DNA of 41,767 nt from Glutamicibacter sp. MNS18 (GCF_026107515.2 NZ_JAPCHW010000020.1:1-41767); one strand, 5' to 3'. Positions 16,274-25,329 are shown, numbered from the stretch's first letter. The notes: generated from the letters alone by a model not told the origin. Translations and numbers: made by a program.

Positions 16274-17110
16274 CTACGGTGCCGCCGGAACGGTGACCAT
16301 CATCGGCCCACCGGTCACCGGGTCGGGATGTATTTCGCAGTCCACGCCGAAGACCGTGCCCAGGTTCTGCGCGTTGATCACCTGACGCGGATCCCCGTGG
16401 GCCACGATCCTGCCCCGGTCCAGCAACACCACGGTGTCGGCGTAGCGGATTGCCTGGTTGATATCGTGCAGCACGGCCACCACCGTATGCCCCTGCCGCC
16501 GTTGGGCCGCGAACAGATCCAACAAGTCCACCTGGTGGGCCACGTCAAGGAAGGTCGTCGGCTCATCAAGCAGCATGATCGGCGCCCGCTGGGCCAGGGT
16601 GGTGGCTACCCAGATCCGTTGGCGCTGCCCGCCGGACAAATCGGCCAGCCGACGGGTCGCCAGGGACAGGGTGCCGGTGGCCGCCAATGCCTCACGCACC
16701 GCCGCATCATCCTCGGCATTGTGCTGGGCGAACATCGCCTGGTGCGGGAAACGGCCCCGGGCCACCAGCTGGGCCACGGTGATCCCTGAAGGGGCCACCG
16801 ACTCCTGGCTGAGCAGCGAGACCTTGCGGGCATAGGCCTTGGGTTTCCAGCTACCCACCGGTTTGCCATCCAGGGTCACTTCCCCATGCTGGGGTGCCAG
16901 CAGCCGGGCCAGGGCCGAGAGCAGCGTGGACTTGCCGCACCCATTGGGCCCGATCACCGCAGTGAACTTCCCGTTCTCGATTTCCAGGTCCAAGTCCTTG
17001 ATGACCGTGTTACGCCCGTAGCCCAGGCTCAGGTTCCTGGCCCGCAGCACCGGTTGCCCGGCGGGTGTCGTTGTGCCGGTCCTGGATGGTGTGCTCGTTT
17101 CCGCGCTCAT
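16274..17110 (-). CDS. Ferric-siderophore ABC transporter, ATPase
   Basis: This 278-residue ATPase is of the FecE/FepC type. It shows Walker A GPNGCGKSTLLSAL, signature LSGGQRQRIWVATTLAQ, Walker B IMLLDEPT and the switch His in VVAVLHDINQ. It energises the two permeases encoded just upstream. ATG at 17110 is supported by GGGAGG and by the 4-bp overlap with the permease stop. A tail of about 30 residues (IHPDPVTGGPMMVTVPAAP) is common in this group. It is last in the operon. Confidence 0.95.
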   Translation of the reverse strand: MSAETSTPSRTGTTTPAGQPVLRARNLSLGYGRNTVIKDLDLEIENGKFTAVIGPNGCGKSTLLSALARLLAPQHGEVTLDGKPVGSWKPKAYARKVSLLSQESVAPSGITVAQLVARGRFPHQAMFAQHNAEDDAAVREALAATGTLSLATRRLADLSGGQRQRIWVATTLAQRAPIMLLDEPTTFLDVAHQVDLLDLFAAQRRQGHTVVAVLHDINQAIRYADTVVLLDRGRIVAHGDPRQVINAQNLGTVFGVDCEIHPDPVTGGPMMVTVPAAP

Positions 17111-18183
17111 CGGCGCGCCTCCCTTATCAAAAGCCAAATCAAGTAGATGCCGCCAATGCTGACGGTCACCACGCCGACCGGTAGCTGGATCTGCCCGAAT
17201 GCCGTGCGGGCAATGGTATCTGCAGCCACCAGCATCAAGGCCCCCATGGCCCCGGCCGGGAGCAGGTCCAGTTCGTCGCGCCGCGTCAGGCGCTTGGAAA
17301 TCTGCGGGGCTGCCAGCGCCACGAAGGCGATCGGTCCGGCCGCCGCGGCGGGAACGGCCACCAGCCCGACCCCGGTGACCACCATGCCCAGGCGCACCCT
17401 GCGCGCGTTGACCCCCAGGGAGCAGGCGAAGCGGTCCCCGCATTCCAGGATCCGTGCCCGGTGCTGCAGGGCCAGGGCGGCAAGTGCCAGCACCATGATC
17501 ACCGCCAGGGACCCTCCGACCACGTCGTTGCCCACCGAGTTCAGCGACCCGGCACCCCACACGGCGGCAGCCAGGGCGATCTGCCGCTCGGCGACAATCA
17601 GCATGTAGGTGTTCAGCGAGGCCAGCATCGCCCCGACACCGATCCCCACCACGATCAGCCGGAACCCGGTGGTGCCGTTCCGGCTGGCCAGCACGAAGAC
17701 CAGCAACGCGGTCAGCAACCCGCTGGTGATCGATCCGGCGGCCAGCTGCAACGGGGTGGCCGCAGTGTAGAACATCAAGGCCAGGGCCCCGGTGTAGGCC
17801 CCGGTATTGAATCCAATGACATCCGGGCTTCCCAGCGGGTTGCGGGTCAGGGATTGGAACAAGGCCCCGGAGATGCCCAGCGCGAAACCGAACACCAGCG
17901 CCAGCAGCGCCCGGGTCAGCCGCCAGTCGATAACCACCAGCTGGTATTTGGGTTCCGCCGCGCCGACCAGGGCGGCCAGCACCTGGTTGAAGGGCACCTT
18001 CACATCCCCCAGGCCCAGGGAGACCAGGGCCAGCAGGATCGCGGCCGCCGCCAGGCCCGAGCCCACCAGCAGGCTGCGCACATCCAGCAGCCAGCGCGCG
18101 GACCCCAGGGGCAGCACCAGGTTACGCCGTCCGGTGGGTACCGGTCCGATCGCCTCGGCGCATTTCAGGGTCGAGGTGCTCAT
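17107..18183 (-). CDS. FecCD-type siderophore permease (second subunit)
   Basis: The 358-residue membrane protein belongs to the BtuC/FecCD family. It has GDVKVPFNQVLAAL, the coupling segment RLTRALLALVFGFALGISGALFQ, SLTRNPLGSPDVIG and, near the end, GPIAFVALAAPQISKRL. About nine to ten hydrophobic helices are visible. It forms the channel as a heterodimer with the product of the gene upstream, whose stop overlaps this start by 4 bp. The substrate is a ferric siderophore by family and context. Confidence 0.95.
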   Translation of the reverse strand: MSTSTLKCAEAIGPVPTGRRNLVLPLGSARWLLDVRSLLVGSGLAAAAILLALVSLGLGDVKVPFNQVLAALVGAAEPKYQLVVIDWRLTRALLALVFGFALGISGALFQSLTRNPLGSPDVIGFNTGAYTGALALMFYTAATPLQLAAGSITSGLLTALLVFVLASRNGTTGFRLIVVGIGVGAMLASLNTYMLIVAERQIALAAAVWGAGSLNSVGNDVVGGSLAVIMVLALAALALQHRARILECGDRFACSLGVNARRVRLGMVVTGVGLVAVPAAAAGPIAFVALAAPQISKRLTRRDELDLLPAGAMGALMLVAADTIARTAFGQIQLPVGVVTVSIGGIYLIWLLIREARR

Positions 18184-19295
18184 AGGGTGCTCGCATTCTT
18201 CCGGCGGGCCAGGTTGATCAGTACCGGGGCGCCGATGAAACTGGTGACGATCACGGCGGCCAGCTCGCTGCCCGGGACGACCAGGCGGCCGGCGATATCC
18301 GCGGCCAACAGCAGGATCGGTGACATCACGCAGGTCATGGCCAGGATCCATCCCTGCTGCACACCGAACAGCCAGCGAGCCACGTGCGGCACCATGAGCC
18401 CCACGAAACCGATCGGGCCGGCCAGGGCGGTGGCGGTACCGCACAGCAGGGTCACCGAGGCGATCACCACGCAGCGCACCAATCCCAGCCGGACACCCAG
18501 GGCACGTGCGGCCCGGTCCCCCAGGCCGATCGCGTTCAGCGATCCGGCGCAGGCCAGGGCCAGCAGCAGTCCCACCAGGATGAACGGGGCCATGCCCAGC
18601 ACGGTCTGCGTGGTCTGCCCGGAAAGGTAACCACCTCCCCAGATGCGCATCAGGTCGAAGGTGGTGGGGCTGAGCAGCATCAGGGCGGTGGACACCCCGC
18701 TGAGCACCGCGCCGAAGGACATGCCCGCCAGCACCAGGGTGGCCGGGTCCGCAGTCCGTCCACGCTGGGACAGGGAGAGCCCGTACACCGCCAGGGTGGC
18801 GATCGCCGCACCGGCCAGCGCCCACCAGATGCTGGCCAGGACGCTGATCGACCCGAAGGCCACCGAGGCGATGACCAGCAGGAACTGAGCCCCGGCGTTC
18901 ACGCCAAGGATGCCCGGGTCCGCCAGCGGGTTGCGGGTCAGCGCCTGGATCAGCGCCCCGGCCACCCCGAGGGCCAGACCGGCCAGGATGCCCAGCAGCG
19001 TACGCGGCAGGCGCAGCTCGCGGATCACCTGGGCCTCGGGGCTGTCGAACCCTGGGTCGAGGATGGTGTTCAGCGCGGTGGCCAGCGGAATCGGACGGCT
19101 GCCCACGGCCAACGAGATCAGCACGGTGAGCCCCAGCAGGAGCAGCAACAGCACCAGCCACACCCCGCGGCCGGGACCCGAGGAGGCCAGCCTGGCCCTG
19201 TGGCCGGTGGTGTGCGGCTGGCCTGCGGCATCCAGCAGATCGGTGCCGGCTGGGCCTTCAGAGGCCAAGGTGTTCAAGTTTGGCTTCGTAGACAT
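18180..19295 (-). CDS. FecCD-type siderophore permease (first subunit)
   Basis: The 371-residue permease has a polar N-terminus of about 40 residues, then about nine to ten membrane helices. Family motifs are RLPRTLLGILAGLALGVAGA, LTRNPLADPGILGVN and GPIGFVGLMVPHVARW. ATG at 19295 has GAGGAAG upstream. Its start lies inside the end of the siderophore-interacting protein gene, overlapping by 38 bp, which suggests tight translational coupling. An ATG six codons earlier has no ribosome-binding site. Confidence 0.95.
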   Translation of the reverse strand: MSTKPNLNTLASEGPAGTDLLDAAGQPHTTGHRARLASSGPGRGVWLVLLLLLLGLTVLISLAVGSRPIPLATALNTILDPGFDSPEAQVIRELRLPRTLLGILAGLALGVAGALIQALTRNPLADPGILGVNAGAQFLLVIASVAFGSISVLASIWWALAGAAIATLAVYGLSLSQRGRTADPATLVLAGMSFGAVLSGVSTALMLLSPTTFDLMRIWGGGYLSGQTTQTVLGMAPFILVGLLLALACAGSLNAIGLGDRAARALGVRLGLVRCVVIASVTLLCGTATALAGPIGFVGLMVPHVARWLFGVQQGWILAMTCVMSPILLLAADIAGRLVVPGSELAAVIVTSFIGAPVLINLARRKNASTL

Positions 19296-20133
19296 CGGTG
19301 GCTTCCTCGACATCGTCGAAGCGGTCCCACAGTTTCATCAGGTCCTCCTTGATGGCCGGATCCAGTGCCTCGTACTTCTCCCGCCAGGTCTCGGCATTGG
19401 GAATCCAGTAGCCGATGATCTTGTAGTCCCGGGCCGACCATTTCAGCTCGCGGCGCAGCAGCTTGCGGATCTGGCGCAGGGCCGCGGACTGCCCGGCCAC
19501 CCACATATAGGGGCGCTGCCCCTGGCTGAGGCCGTCGGTGATGGTGCGGGCCGCTTCGGGCAGCAGGCTCGGGGCGATCCCGTTGCCGGCGATCAGCCAG
19601 TCGGTCTTGATGTGGGTGCCGGTAGGCAGCGTGATACGCGAGTCCTGATCGGGGATTTCGACCACGAGCCGGGTACGCACGGTATCCGGGGTGGTTTCCA
19701 GCAGCCGGGCCGCGGCCGGCAACCCGGTCAGGTCGCACAGCAGCACCTGTTCGGTGCACCCCTCGGGCCGTTCGTAGAGCCCGGTGGGCGAATTCAGGCC
19801 CAGCCTGTCCCCTGCGGCGGCGCTGCGCGCCCATTCGGCGGCGATCCCTCCCTCGTGGATCACGAAGTCGATATCGATCCAGCCCTGGCCGGCATCCCGG
19901 ATCGTGTAGGTGCGCATCGGCGCTTCGGGTTGGCCCTCGTTAAACCGCCAAGAGTCACCCTCGGCAGTGGGCAGGGAGATATTCCGCCGGTCAGCGGTAT
20001 GCGGGAAGAACAGCCGGATGTACTCGTCTCCCACCCCGGTGCTTTCGAACCCGTCCAGGGCGAACCGGATCCGTTTCAGGGTGGCGGACAGCGTGGTGAC
20101 CGAGGTGACGGTGGCTTCGAAGATCCGCATCAC
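19258..20133 (-). CDS. Siderophore-interacting protein (ferric-siderophore reductase, SIP/ViuB family)
   Basis: SIP proteins are FAD-dependent reductases that release iron from ferric siderophores in the cytoplasm. The 291-residue protein has the FAD-binding barrel with PMRTYTIRD and IDIDFVIHEGGIAAEWA, then the NAD(P)H domain with LLCDLTGLPAAARLL and PYMWVAGQSAALRQIRKLL. It ends with the Trp-rich KIIGYWIP...WREKYEAL tail typical of the family. The start is GTG 20133 or the adjacent ATG 20130, both behind GGGGAAG. It follows the binding-protein gene by 3 bp. Confidence 0.94.
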   Translation of the reverse strand: MMRIFEATVTSVTTLSATLKRIRFALDGFESTGVGDEYIRLFFPHTADRRNISLPTAEGDSWRFNEGQPEAPMRTYTIRDAGQGWIDIDFVIHEGGIAAEWARSAAAGDRLGLNSPTGLYERPEGCTEQVLLCDLTGLPAAARLLETTPDTVRTRLVVEIPDQDSRITLPTGTHIKTDWLIAGNGIAPSLLPEAARTITDGLSQGQRPYMWVAGQSAALRQIRKLLRRELKWSARDYKIIGYWIPNAETWREKYEALDPAIKEDLMKLWDRFDDVEEATDVYEAKLEHLGL

Positions 20134-20136
20134 CGG

Positions 20137-21129
20137 CTACTTCCCCGACAGGTCGGAGGCGACCTGTTCGATAAAGGCCAGGGCACCGGAGGGGGAACCG
20201 TAGGCCATGTCCATCTCGTAGGTGTAGATGCGGTTGTTCTTCACGAACGGCAGATCCTTCCAGAACGGGGATTTCTCCAGCTCGGAGATCGTCTTGTTGA
20301 ACTCGTCCTCGCCGACCTGCCCGACACCCTTGGTCATCCATACCGCGTCGATATCCTTGAGCTGATCAAGCTGTTCCAGGGTGAAGGACTTCTCGTCCTT
20401 CCCCTTCTGGGCGACCTGCAGGCCAATGGTCTCGAAGGCCCCGCATTCCAGCCAGGCGTAGCAGCCGATCTGCACCTCGCCACCCCAGTAGGAGATCGGG
20501 GCGACCACCAGGTCCTGGTTGCCGGCCGCGGTGATGCCGTCCAGTGCGTCCTTGCCGGCCTGCTCGTAGGCGCCCAACCATTCGTTGAACTGGGCCTCGC
20601 GTCCCAGGTCCCTGGCGGTGCGTTCGAAGTGGGTATTCCAGCGTTCCCCGTCGAAGGCGTTCACGGTGTAGGTCGGGGCGATGGTTGCGAGCTTGTCATG
20701 GACCTCCGGGTCATAGCCCAGGCCGTTGAGGATGAAATCCGGTTCGGCCTCCAGCACCTTCTCGTAGTTGAATTCCGGGTAGTTCGCGAACGGGGTGATG
20801 CCCTGTAGCGCCTCCTGCGGGAAATAGGCCGGGAAGGTCTCGTACCCGGAGTCCCCGCGGATCGGTTGCGAGGCGCTCAACGGGATCCCGAGGGTGGCCA
20901 GGATGTCCACGTCGGTGGTGTAGAAGCCCAGCGCGGCCTGCGGCTGGTGATCCACCGACACCTCATGTCCCTCGGGATCGGTGGTGACCAGCGGGGTACT
21001 GTCCTGGGCCGCGCCGGATGGTTCGGTGCTGCCCCCGGCGGGGGACCCGCAGGAGGTCACGGCAAACAGGGAGGTGCAGATGAGGGCGGCTGCGGACAGC
21101 AGGCGGCGGCCACGGGGTGATGAAGTCAT
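20137..21129 (-). CDS. Ferric-siderophore substrate-binding lipoprotein
   Basis: This 330-residue lipoprotein is first in the operon. A signal peptide (RGRRLLSAAALICTSLFA) ends in the lipobox VTSC, with the lipidated Cys near residue 27. The mature part is a periplasmic-binding-protein type III fold: VSVDHQPQAALGF, DVDILATLGIP, EFNYEKVLEAEPDFIL and the late FVKNNRIYTYE strand. It captures the ferric siderophore outside the membrane. ATG at 21129 has GGAAGG upstream. An iron box lies about 87 bp upstream of the start, so iron repression is likely. Confidence 0.94.
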   Translation of the reverse strand: MTSSPRGRRLLSAAALICTSLFAVTSCGSPAGGSTEPSGAAQDSTPLVTTDPEGHEVSVDHQPQAALGFYTTDVDILATLGIPLSASQPIRGDSGYETFPAYFPQEALQGITPFANYPEFNYEKVLEAEPDFILNGLGYDPEVHDKLATIAPTYTVNAFDGERWNTHFERTARDLGREAQFNEWLGAYEQAGKDALDGITAAGNQDLVVAPISYWGGEVQIGCYAWLECGAFETIGLQVAQKGKDEKSFTLEQLDQLKDIDAVWMTKGVGQVGEDEFNKTISELEKSPFWKDLPFVKNNRIYTYEMDMAYGSPSGALAFIEQVASDLSGK

Positions 21130-21215
21130 GCGGGGTACCTTCCGGAAAGGCGCAGGGCCATGGCGGCCGTGCAGTGAGGATCCATGGCGCCACGGCAAGA
21201 GGTGACCTAGGCCAT

Positions 21216-21234
21216 GTAGCTTAGCCTAAGCTAA
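21216..21234. promoter_or_regulatory. IdeR/DmdR/DtxR-type iron box
   Basis: The core TTAGCCTAA (21221-21229) matches the centre of the iron-box consensus TTAGGTTAGSCTAACCTAA exactly, and 16 of 19 positions match overall. AGCTTAGCCTAAGCT (21218-21232) is a perfect 15-bp palindrome. It lies between the binding-protein gene and the divergent ABC exporter genes and could repress both under iron sufficiency. Confidence 0.85.
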
Positions 21235-21264
21235 GTGATTTACGGCTCCCATTAATAGCATAAT

Positions 21265-22962
21265 ATGGAACCCATGTCTTCCACTTACCTCAACGGCAGG
21301 TCACTGCTGGGCTCGGTACTGCGGGCCGAACGCAAGTCGATTATCTTCGCGGTGCTCCTGCTCTCCTGCTGGTCCGCAGGTGAAGCCCTGGTTCCGGCGG
21401 TCATCGGCGCCACCATCGACGAGGCGATCGGCTCGCGCGAACTTCCCCTGTTGTTACTGTGGATTGCGATCCTCGGAGCCTGCTTCGCCATGCTCAGCTT
21501 CGGCTACCTCTTCGGCTCGCGCTTCGGCAACCAGGCCATGAACCGGCAGACCCACCGGCTGCGCGGGCTGATCACCGGCCGGGTGCTGGATCCGGGGTAC
21601 CGTCCCGAGCGCCAGCGGATGCCCGGGGAGATTTCCACCATCGCCACGGTGGACACCGATGTGGCCTCGATGGTGATCCGTCAGGCCTGCCTGGGCATCT
21701 CCTCGGTTCTCGGCTTGCTGGTCTGCGCCGGCTACCTGCTTTGGGCCAACTGGCTGGTGGGAGTGGCGGTGCTGGTTATTGCGCCGCTGGCCATGTTCAC
21801 CCTGCGTTGGCTCACCCCGCGCCTGTCACGCACCACCCACCAGATGCAGGCCGATATCGCCGCTTCCGGGGCCGCGGCCGCGGACATCATGTCCGGGGTC
21901 GAGGTGCTGCGCGGTATCGGCGGGCAGGCCACAGCCACCGGCTGGTATACCGCCCGCAGCCGCAAGGCCACCCAGGCCGCCATCGACTCGGCTTCAGCCT
22001 CCGGGCGCATGGATGCCGCCCAGGTGGTCATCTCCTCCTCGGTGCTGCTGGTGGCCACGGCGCTCAGCGCCCAGCAGGTGCTGGCCGGGAATATGAGCGT
22101 CGGTTCGATCGTCGGGGTGCTGGGAGTCGCCGCGTTCCTGGCCACCCCGTTGGGCATGGCGGTGAATTTCGTCCAGGCCTACACCCGCTCCCAGGCAGCC
22201 GCCGAACGCATCACCGACCTGCTGGCCGAGTCCCTCCCCCACACCGGGACCATGCAACTCCAGCCTCGATCGGACGCCGCGTTGCTGCTCACGCTGGAGA
22301 ACGGCCAGGGTGAACGGATTTCCCTGCCGGTATCCCCCGGCCGCTTCTCGGTACTGGTGTGCGCCGATCCCGCACTACAGGGACAGGTCAGGGACGCCAT
22401 CTCGACCCTGGTCCCGGGACGCTTGTTCCTGGACGGAACGGATGTCACCGACATCCAACGCGAACACCTGCCGCAGGTGCTGCGGGTGGTGCCCCACGAG
22501 GCCGTGCTGTTCTCCGGGAGCATTGCACAGAACATCTTCGGCCAGGACACCGAAGCCACCACGGCCAGCCGTGAGCTGATGGCCGCCTCCGGGGTGGACC
22601 AGCTGTTGGAGATCTTCGAGGATGGCCTGGCACACCGGGTCGAGGGAGCCGGGACCAACCTCTCGGGCGGACAGCGCCAGCGTGTGGCCCTGGCCCGTGC
22701 CCTGGCCGGTGGTCCGCTGCCGCGGATCCTGAACGATCCGACCAACGCGGTGGACTCGGTCACCGAGGCGCAGATCGCCGCGGGCATCCGCGAGCTGCGT
22801 GCCACCGGTGAGCAGGGCACCCTGCTGGTGGTGTCCACCTCCCCGAACCTGCTGCATGCCGCCGACGAGGTCATTTTCATTGACGCCCACGGCTCCGTGC
22901 GTACCTCCACCCACCAGACCCTGGCCGCCCAGCACGACTACGAACAGGTGGTCTCGCGATGA
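21265..22962 (+). CDS. ABC exporter-fold half-transporter 1, degenerate nucleotide-binding domain
   Basis: The 565-residue protein has an N-terminal six-helix membrane domain (about 25-310) and a C-terminal nucleotide-binding domain (about 335-560). Walker A is lost: SVLVCADPALQGQ stands where GxxGxGKS/T should be. The Q-loop Gln reads His (VVPHEAVLF), Walker B reads RILNDPTNAVD without the catalytic Glu, and the switch His is missing (VVSTSPN). The LSGGQRQR signature (about 466-473) is intact. It therefore serves as the non-catalytic half with gene 22959. Start ATG 21265 or 21274; there is no strong ribosome-binding site and an AT-rich -10-like stretch directly upstream. The nearby iron box suggests a siderophore role, as in mycobacterial IrtAB or enterobacterial YbtPQ. 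Confidence 0.9.
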   Translation: MEPMSSTYLNGRSLLGSVLRAERKSIIFAVLLLSCWSAGEALVPAVIGATIDEAIGSRELPLLLLWIAILGACFAMLSFGYLFGSRFGNQAMNRQTHRLRGLITGRVLDPGYRPERQRMPGEISTIATVDTDVASMVIRQACLGISSVLGLLVCAGYLLWANWLVGVAVLVIAPLAMFTLRWLTPRLSRTTHQMQADIAASGAAAADIMSGVEVLRGIGGQATATGWYTARSRKATQAAIDSASASGRMDAAQVVISSSVLLVATALSAQQVLAGNMSVGSIVGVLGVAAFLATPLGMAVNFVQAYTRSQAAAERITDLLAESLPHTGTMQLQPRSDAALLLTLENGQGERISLPVSPGRFSVLVCADPALQGQVRDAISTLVPGRLFLDGTDVTDIQREHLPQVLRVVPHEAVLFSGSIAQNIFGQDTEATTASRELMAASGVDQLLEIFEDGLAHRVEGAGTNLSGGQRQRVALARALAGGPLPRILNDPTNAVDSVTEAQIAAGIRELRATGEQGTLLVVSTSPNLLHAADEVIFIDAHGSVRTSTHQTLAAQHDYEQVVSR

Positions 22963-24749
22963 GCCCGACCGTCACCGCAACCTCCGTCCCGGCACCCGAA
23001 CCGGGCAACGCACTGCCCACCGCCAGCAGCACGCAGGCGTGGGCGGCACTGCGCCGCGGGTTGAAGGCACGGCGCGGCACCCTGCTGTTGGCCATGCTGG
23101 CCGCGCTGGGAGCCAGCGCGTGCGCCATGGTGGCCCCCTTCGCCATCGGCTGGCTGGTCGATACCCTGCTGGGGGACGCGAACATCTCCACCATCTACCT
23201 GTTGCTCGGGTTGATGGCGTTGGCACTGCTCGCTGGGGCCGGGTTGACGTGGCTCTCGCGCTGGCTCTTTGCCAAGGTGGCCGAACCCGCGGTGGGCCAG
23301 CTGCGCGAGGACGCCGTGGACCACGCCCTGCACCTGGAATCCGGCATCCTGGAACGCGCCGGCTCCGGCGAACTGGTCTCCCGGGTTTCGGATGATTCAC
23401 GGCTGGTCTCCGCTGCTGTGGCCGGGCTGTTGCCCACCTTCCTCTCTGCGGCGACCCTGCTGGTGCTCTCGGTTCCGGGCCTGTTCACCCTGCATTGGGC
23501 GTTGGGGCTGGCCGGGCTGGTGGCCATCCCGCTCTACTGGCTGTCGTTGCGCTGGTACCTGCCGCGCAGTGCCCCGCTCTACCAGCGCGAACGGGAGATC
23601 CTTTCGCGGCGCACCAGCTTGTTCCTTGATGCCATCAACGGGCGTCATATGCTGCAGGCCCAGGGGTGGGAACAGCAGGAAATCGGCAGGATCAACCAGG
23701 CCAGCGATGACTCGCGGCAGACCGCGGACACCGTCTTCCGCATGCTCACCCGCTTCTTCGCCCGCAACAACCGGGCCGAATTCGTGACCATGGCCGCACT
23801 CCTGGCCACCGGCTTCTTCCTGGTCTCCGGCGGCTACGCCTCCGTGGGTGCGGTGACCACCGCGGCCCTGCTCTTCCACCGGCTGTTCGACCCGATTTCC
23901 GAAGTGGTGACCCTCTTCGACATGATCCAGGAAGCGGCCATCGCCCTGCGCCGCGTGGCCGGGGTTCTCACCTCCCCGCTGCGCGCACCACTTCCGGGCA
24001 AGGAGCACCAAACGCAACCCGAGCCCGGATTGTCCATGCACGGCATCAGCCACAGCTTCGACGGGAAAACCACGGTCCTGGACCGCGTGGATATCTCCGT
24101 GGCCCGTGGTGAGGTCCTGGCCCTGGTGGGTGCCACCGGTGCCGGAAAGACCACCGCCGCCCGGCTGCTGGCAGGCATCCTGCCCGCGGGACACGGCGAG
24201 GTACTGCTGGACGGGCAACCCCTGGATTCACTGGAACTCCCGATTCTGCGTCGGCAGGTCGTCTTGGCTTCCCAGCACACCCACATCTTCGCCGGGACGG
24301 TGCGCGAGAACCTCACCCTGGGAGCAGCATCGGGGCGGATCACCGAGGCAGACATCATGGTGGCCATCGACCACTGCCAGGCCGAGTGGATCCATTCACT
24401 GCCCGAAGGATTGGCCACCGTACTGGGCTCGGACGCGCACCAGCTCAACCCGCACCAGGCCCAGCACCTGGCCCTGGTCCGGATCCAGCTGCTGGATCCG
24501 GACTTTGTGGTGCTTGATGAGGCAACCGCTGAGTCGGGCTCCTCGAATTCCAAGGTGTTGGATGCCGCTGCTGCTGCAGTGATCGAGGAACGCGGCGCGT
24601 TGGTCATCGCCCACCGCCTGTCGCAGACCCGTCTGGCGGATCGGATCATGGTCATGGAACACGGCCGGGTCATCGAATCCGGGACCCATGATGAATTGGT
24701 TGCCGCCAATGGCCGCTACGCGCAGCTCTGGGAGGCGTGGGAGGGATAA
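22959..24749 (+). CDS. ABC exporter-fold half-transporter 2, catalytic Walker motifs but degenerate signature
   Basis: The 596-residue protein starts in an ATGA overlap with its partner. A six-helix membrane domain (about 40-340) precedes the ATPase domain (about 360-590). Walker A is intact (GATGAGKTT, residues 391-399), as are the Q-loop (VLASQHTHIF), Walker B with Glu (VVLDEAT) and the switch His (VIAHRLSQT). The signature is LNPHQ (496-500) in place of LSGGQ. In the heterodimer, this Walker A meets the partner's intact LSGGQ to form one active site, while the other site lacks both elements. The sequence is exporter-like, but the direction of transport cannot be read from it. Confidence 0.92.
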   Translation: MSPTVTATSVPAPEPGNALPTASSTQAWAALRRGLKARRGTLLLAMLAALGASACAMVAPFAIGWLVDTLLGDANISTIYLLLGLMALALLAGAGLTWLSRWLFAKVAEPAVGQLREDAVDHALHLESGILERAGSGELVSRVSDDSRLVSAAVAGLLPTFLSAATLLVLSVPGLFTLHWALGLAGLVAIPLYWLSLRWYLPRSAPLYQREREILSRRTSLFLDAINGRHMLQAQGWEQQEIGRINQASDDSRQTADTVFRMLTRFFARNNRAEFVTMAALLATGFFLVSGGYASVGAVTTAALLFHRLFDPISEVVTLFDMIQEAAIALRRVAGVLTSPLRAPLPGKEHQTQPEPGLSMHGISHSFDGKTTVLDRVDISVARGEVLALVGATGAGKTTAARLLAGILPAGHGEVLLDGQPLDSLELPILRRQVVLASQHTHIFAGTVRENLTLGAASGRITEADIMVAIDHCQAEWIHSLPEGLATVLGSDAHQLNPHQAQHLALVRIQLLDPDFVVLDEATAESGSSNSKVLDAAAAAVIEERGALVIAHRLSQTRLADRIMVMEHGRVIESGTHDELVAANGRYAQLWEAWEG

Positions 24750-24815
24750 TCAGCGTTCCGTATCGATGCCGCAGAATGCAGGACTCTGCCCATCGTCAGA
24801 TCGCGCGTGCTCAAG

Positions 24816-24831
24816 TGATCCCGTGGGATCA
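24816..24831. repeat. Palindrome with 7-bp arms behind the exporter operon
   Basis: TGATCCC and GGGATCA flank a GT centre, 67 bp after the exporter stop codon. There is no T-run. It may be a weak terminator or a regulator site. The rest of 24750-24938 shows no gene. Confidence 0.5.
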
Positions 24832-24938
24832 GTTCAGTTCTTGCAAGGATGCCGGTACGCATTCATTTGGACTCAGTCGCGATCGACCGTGCCGTCGCTG
24901 TCGCACCACGATTTCGCGAGGACAATACTTCACGAATA

Positions 24939-25198
24939 TCAGTTCTTGAAGTCCACTTCGGAGGTCGGCATGTGTTCGTTATCAACGATCACATACCCCA
25001 GGGCTTCTACGGCCGCGGTAAGGGAAAGTTCTTGCCCCGCCAGCCAGGAGCGCGGTCCAGCGGCACCGAAAATGAAGTACCCGTATTCTCGTTCCGGACC
25101 GCTGAAACGCAAGAACGAGCAGATGCCACCCTTACCTGCCTTATCGACATCCTCCGCCAGTGATTGAAATTCCGCGTAATCTTTTCAGCCCCAGTCAT
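24939..25198 (-). pseudogene. Small soluble protein, frameshifted (about 86 aa)
   Basis: On the minus strand an 81-codon open frame from 25184 to the stop at 24939 reads like a real protein: YAEFQSLAEDVDKAG, FLRFSGPEREYGYFIFGA, LTAAVEALGYVIVDN and EHMPTSEVDFKN. It has no start codon before a TTG at 25112 and a TGA lies just upstream (25185-25187). An ATG at 25198 in the next frame reads MTGAEK. Adding one A to the A4 run (25182-25185 on the plus strand as TTTT) joins both as MTGAEKDYAEFQ. The likely explanation is a one-base deletion or a sequencing error. I do not recognise the family. No good ribosome-binding site is seen. Confidence 0.5.
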
Positions 25199-25329
25199 TT
25201 CGGCAGCCAAAAATTGATCCTATACGATGTTCTCGACAGACCGTCAGGAAAGTAGGGGGATCCCCCTACTTGACCTTGATCACATTTTCGCAGGAATTAT
25301 CACCCCCACCCACTCATCCTGACATAGTG

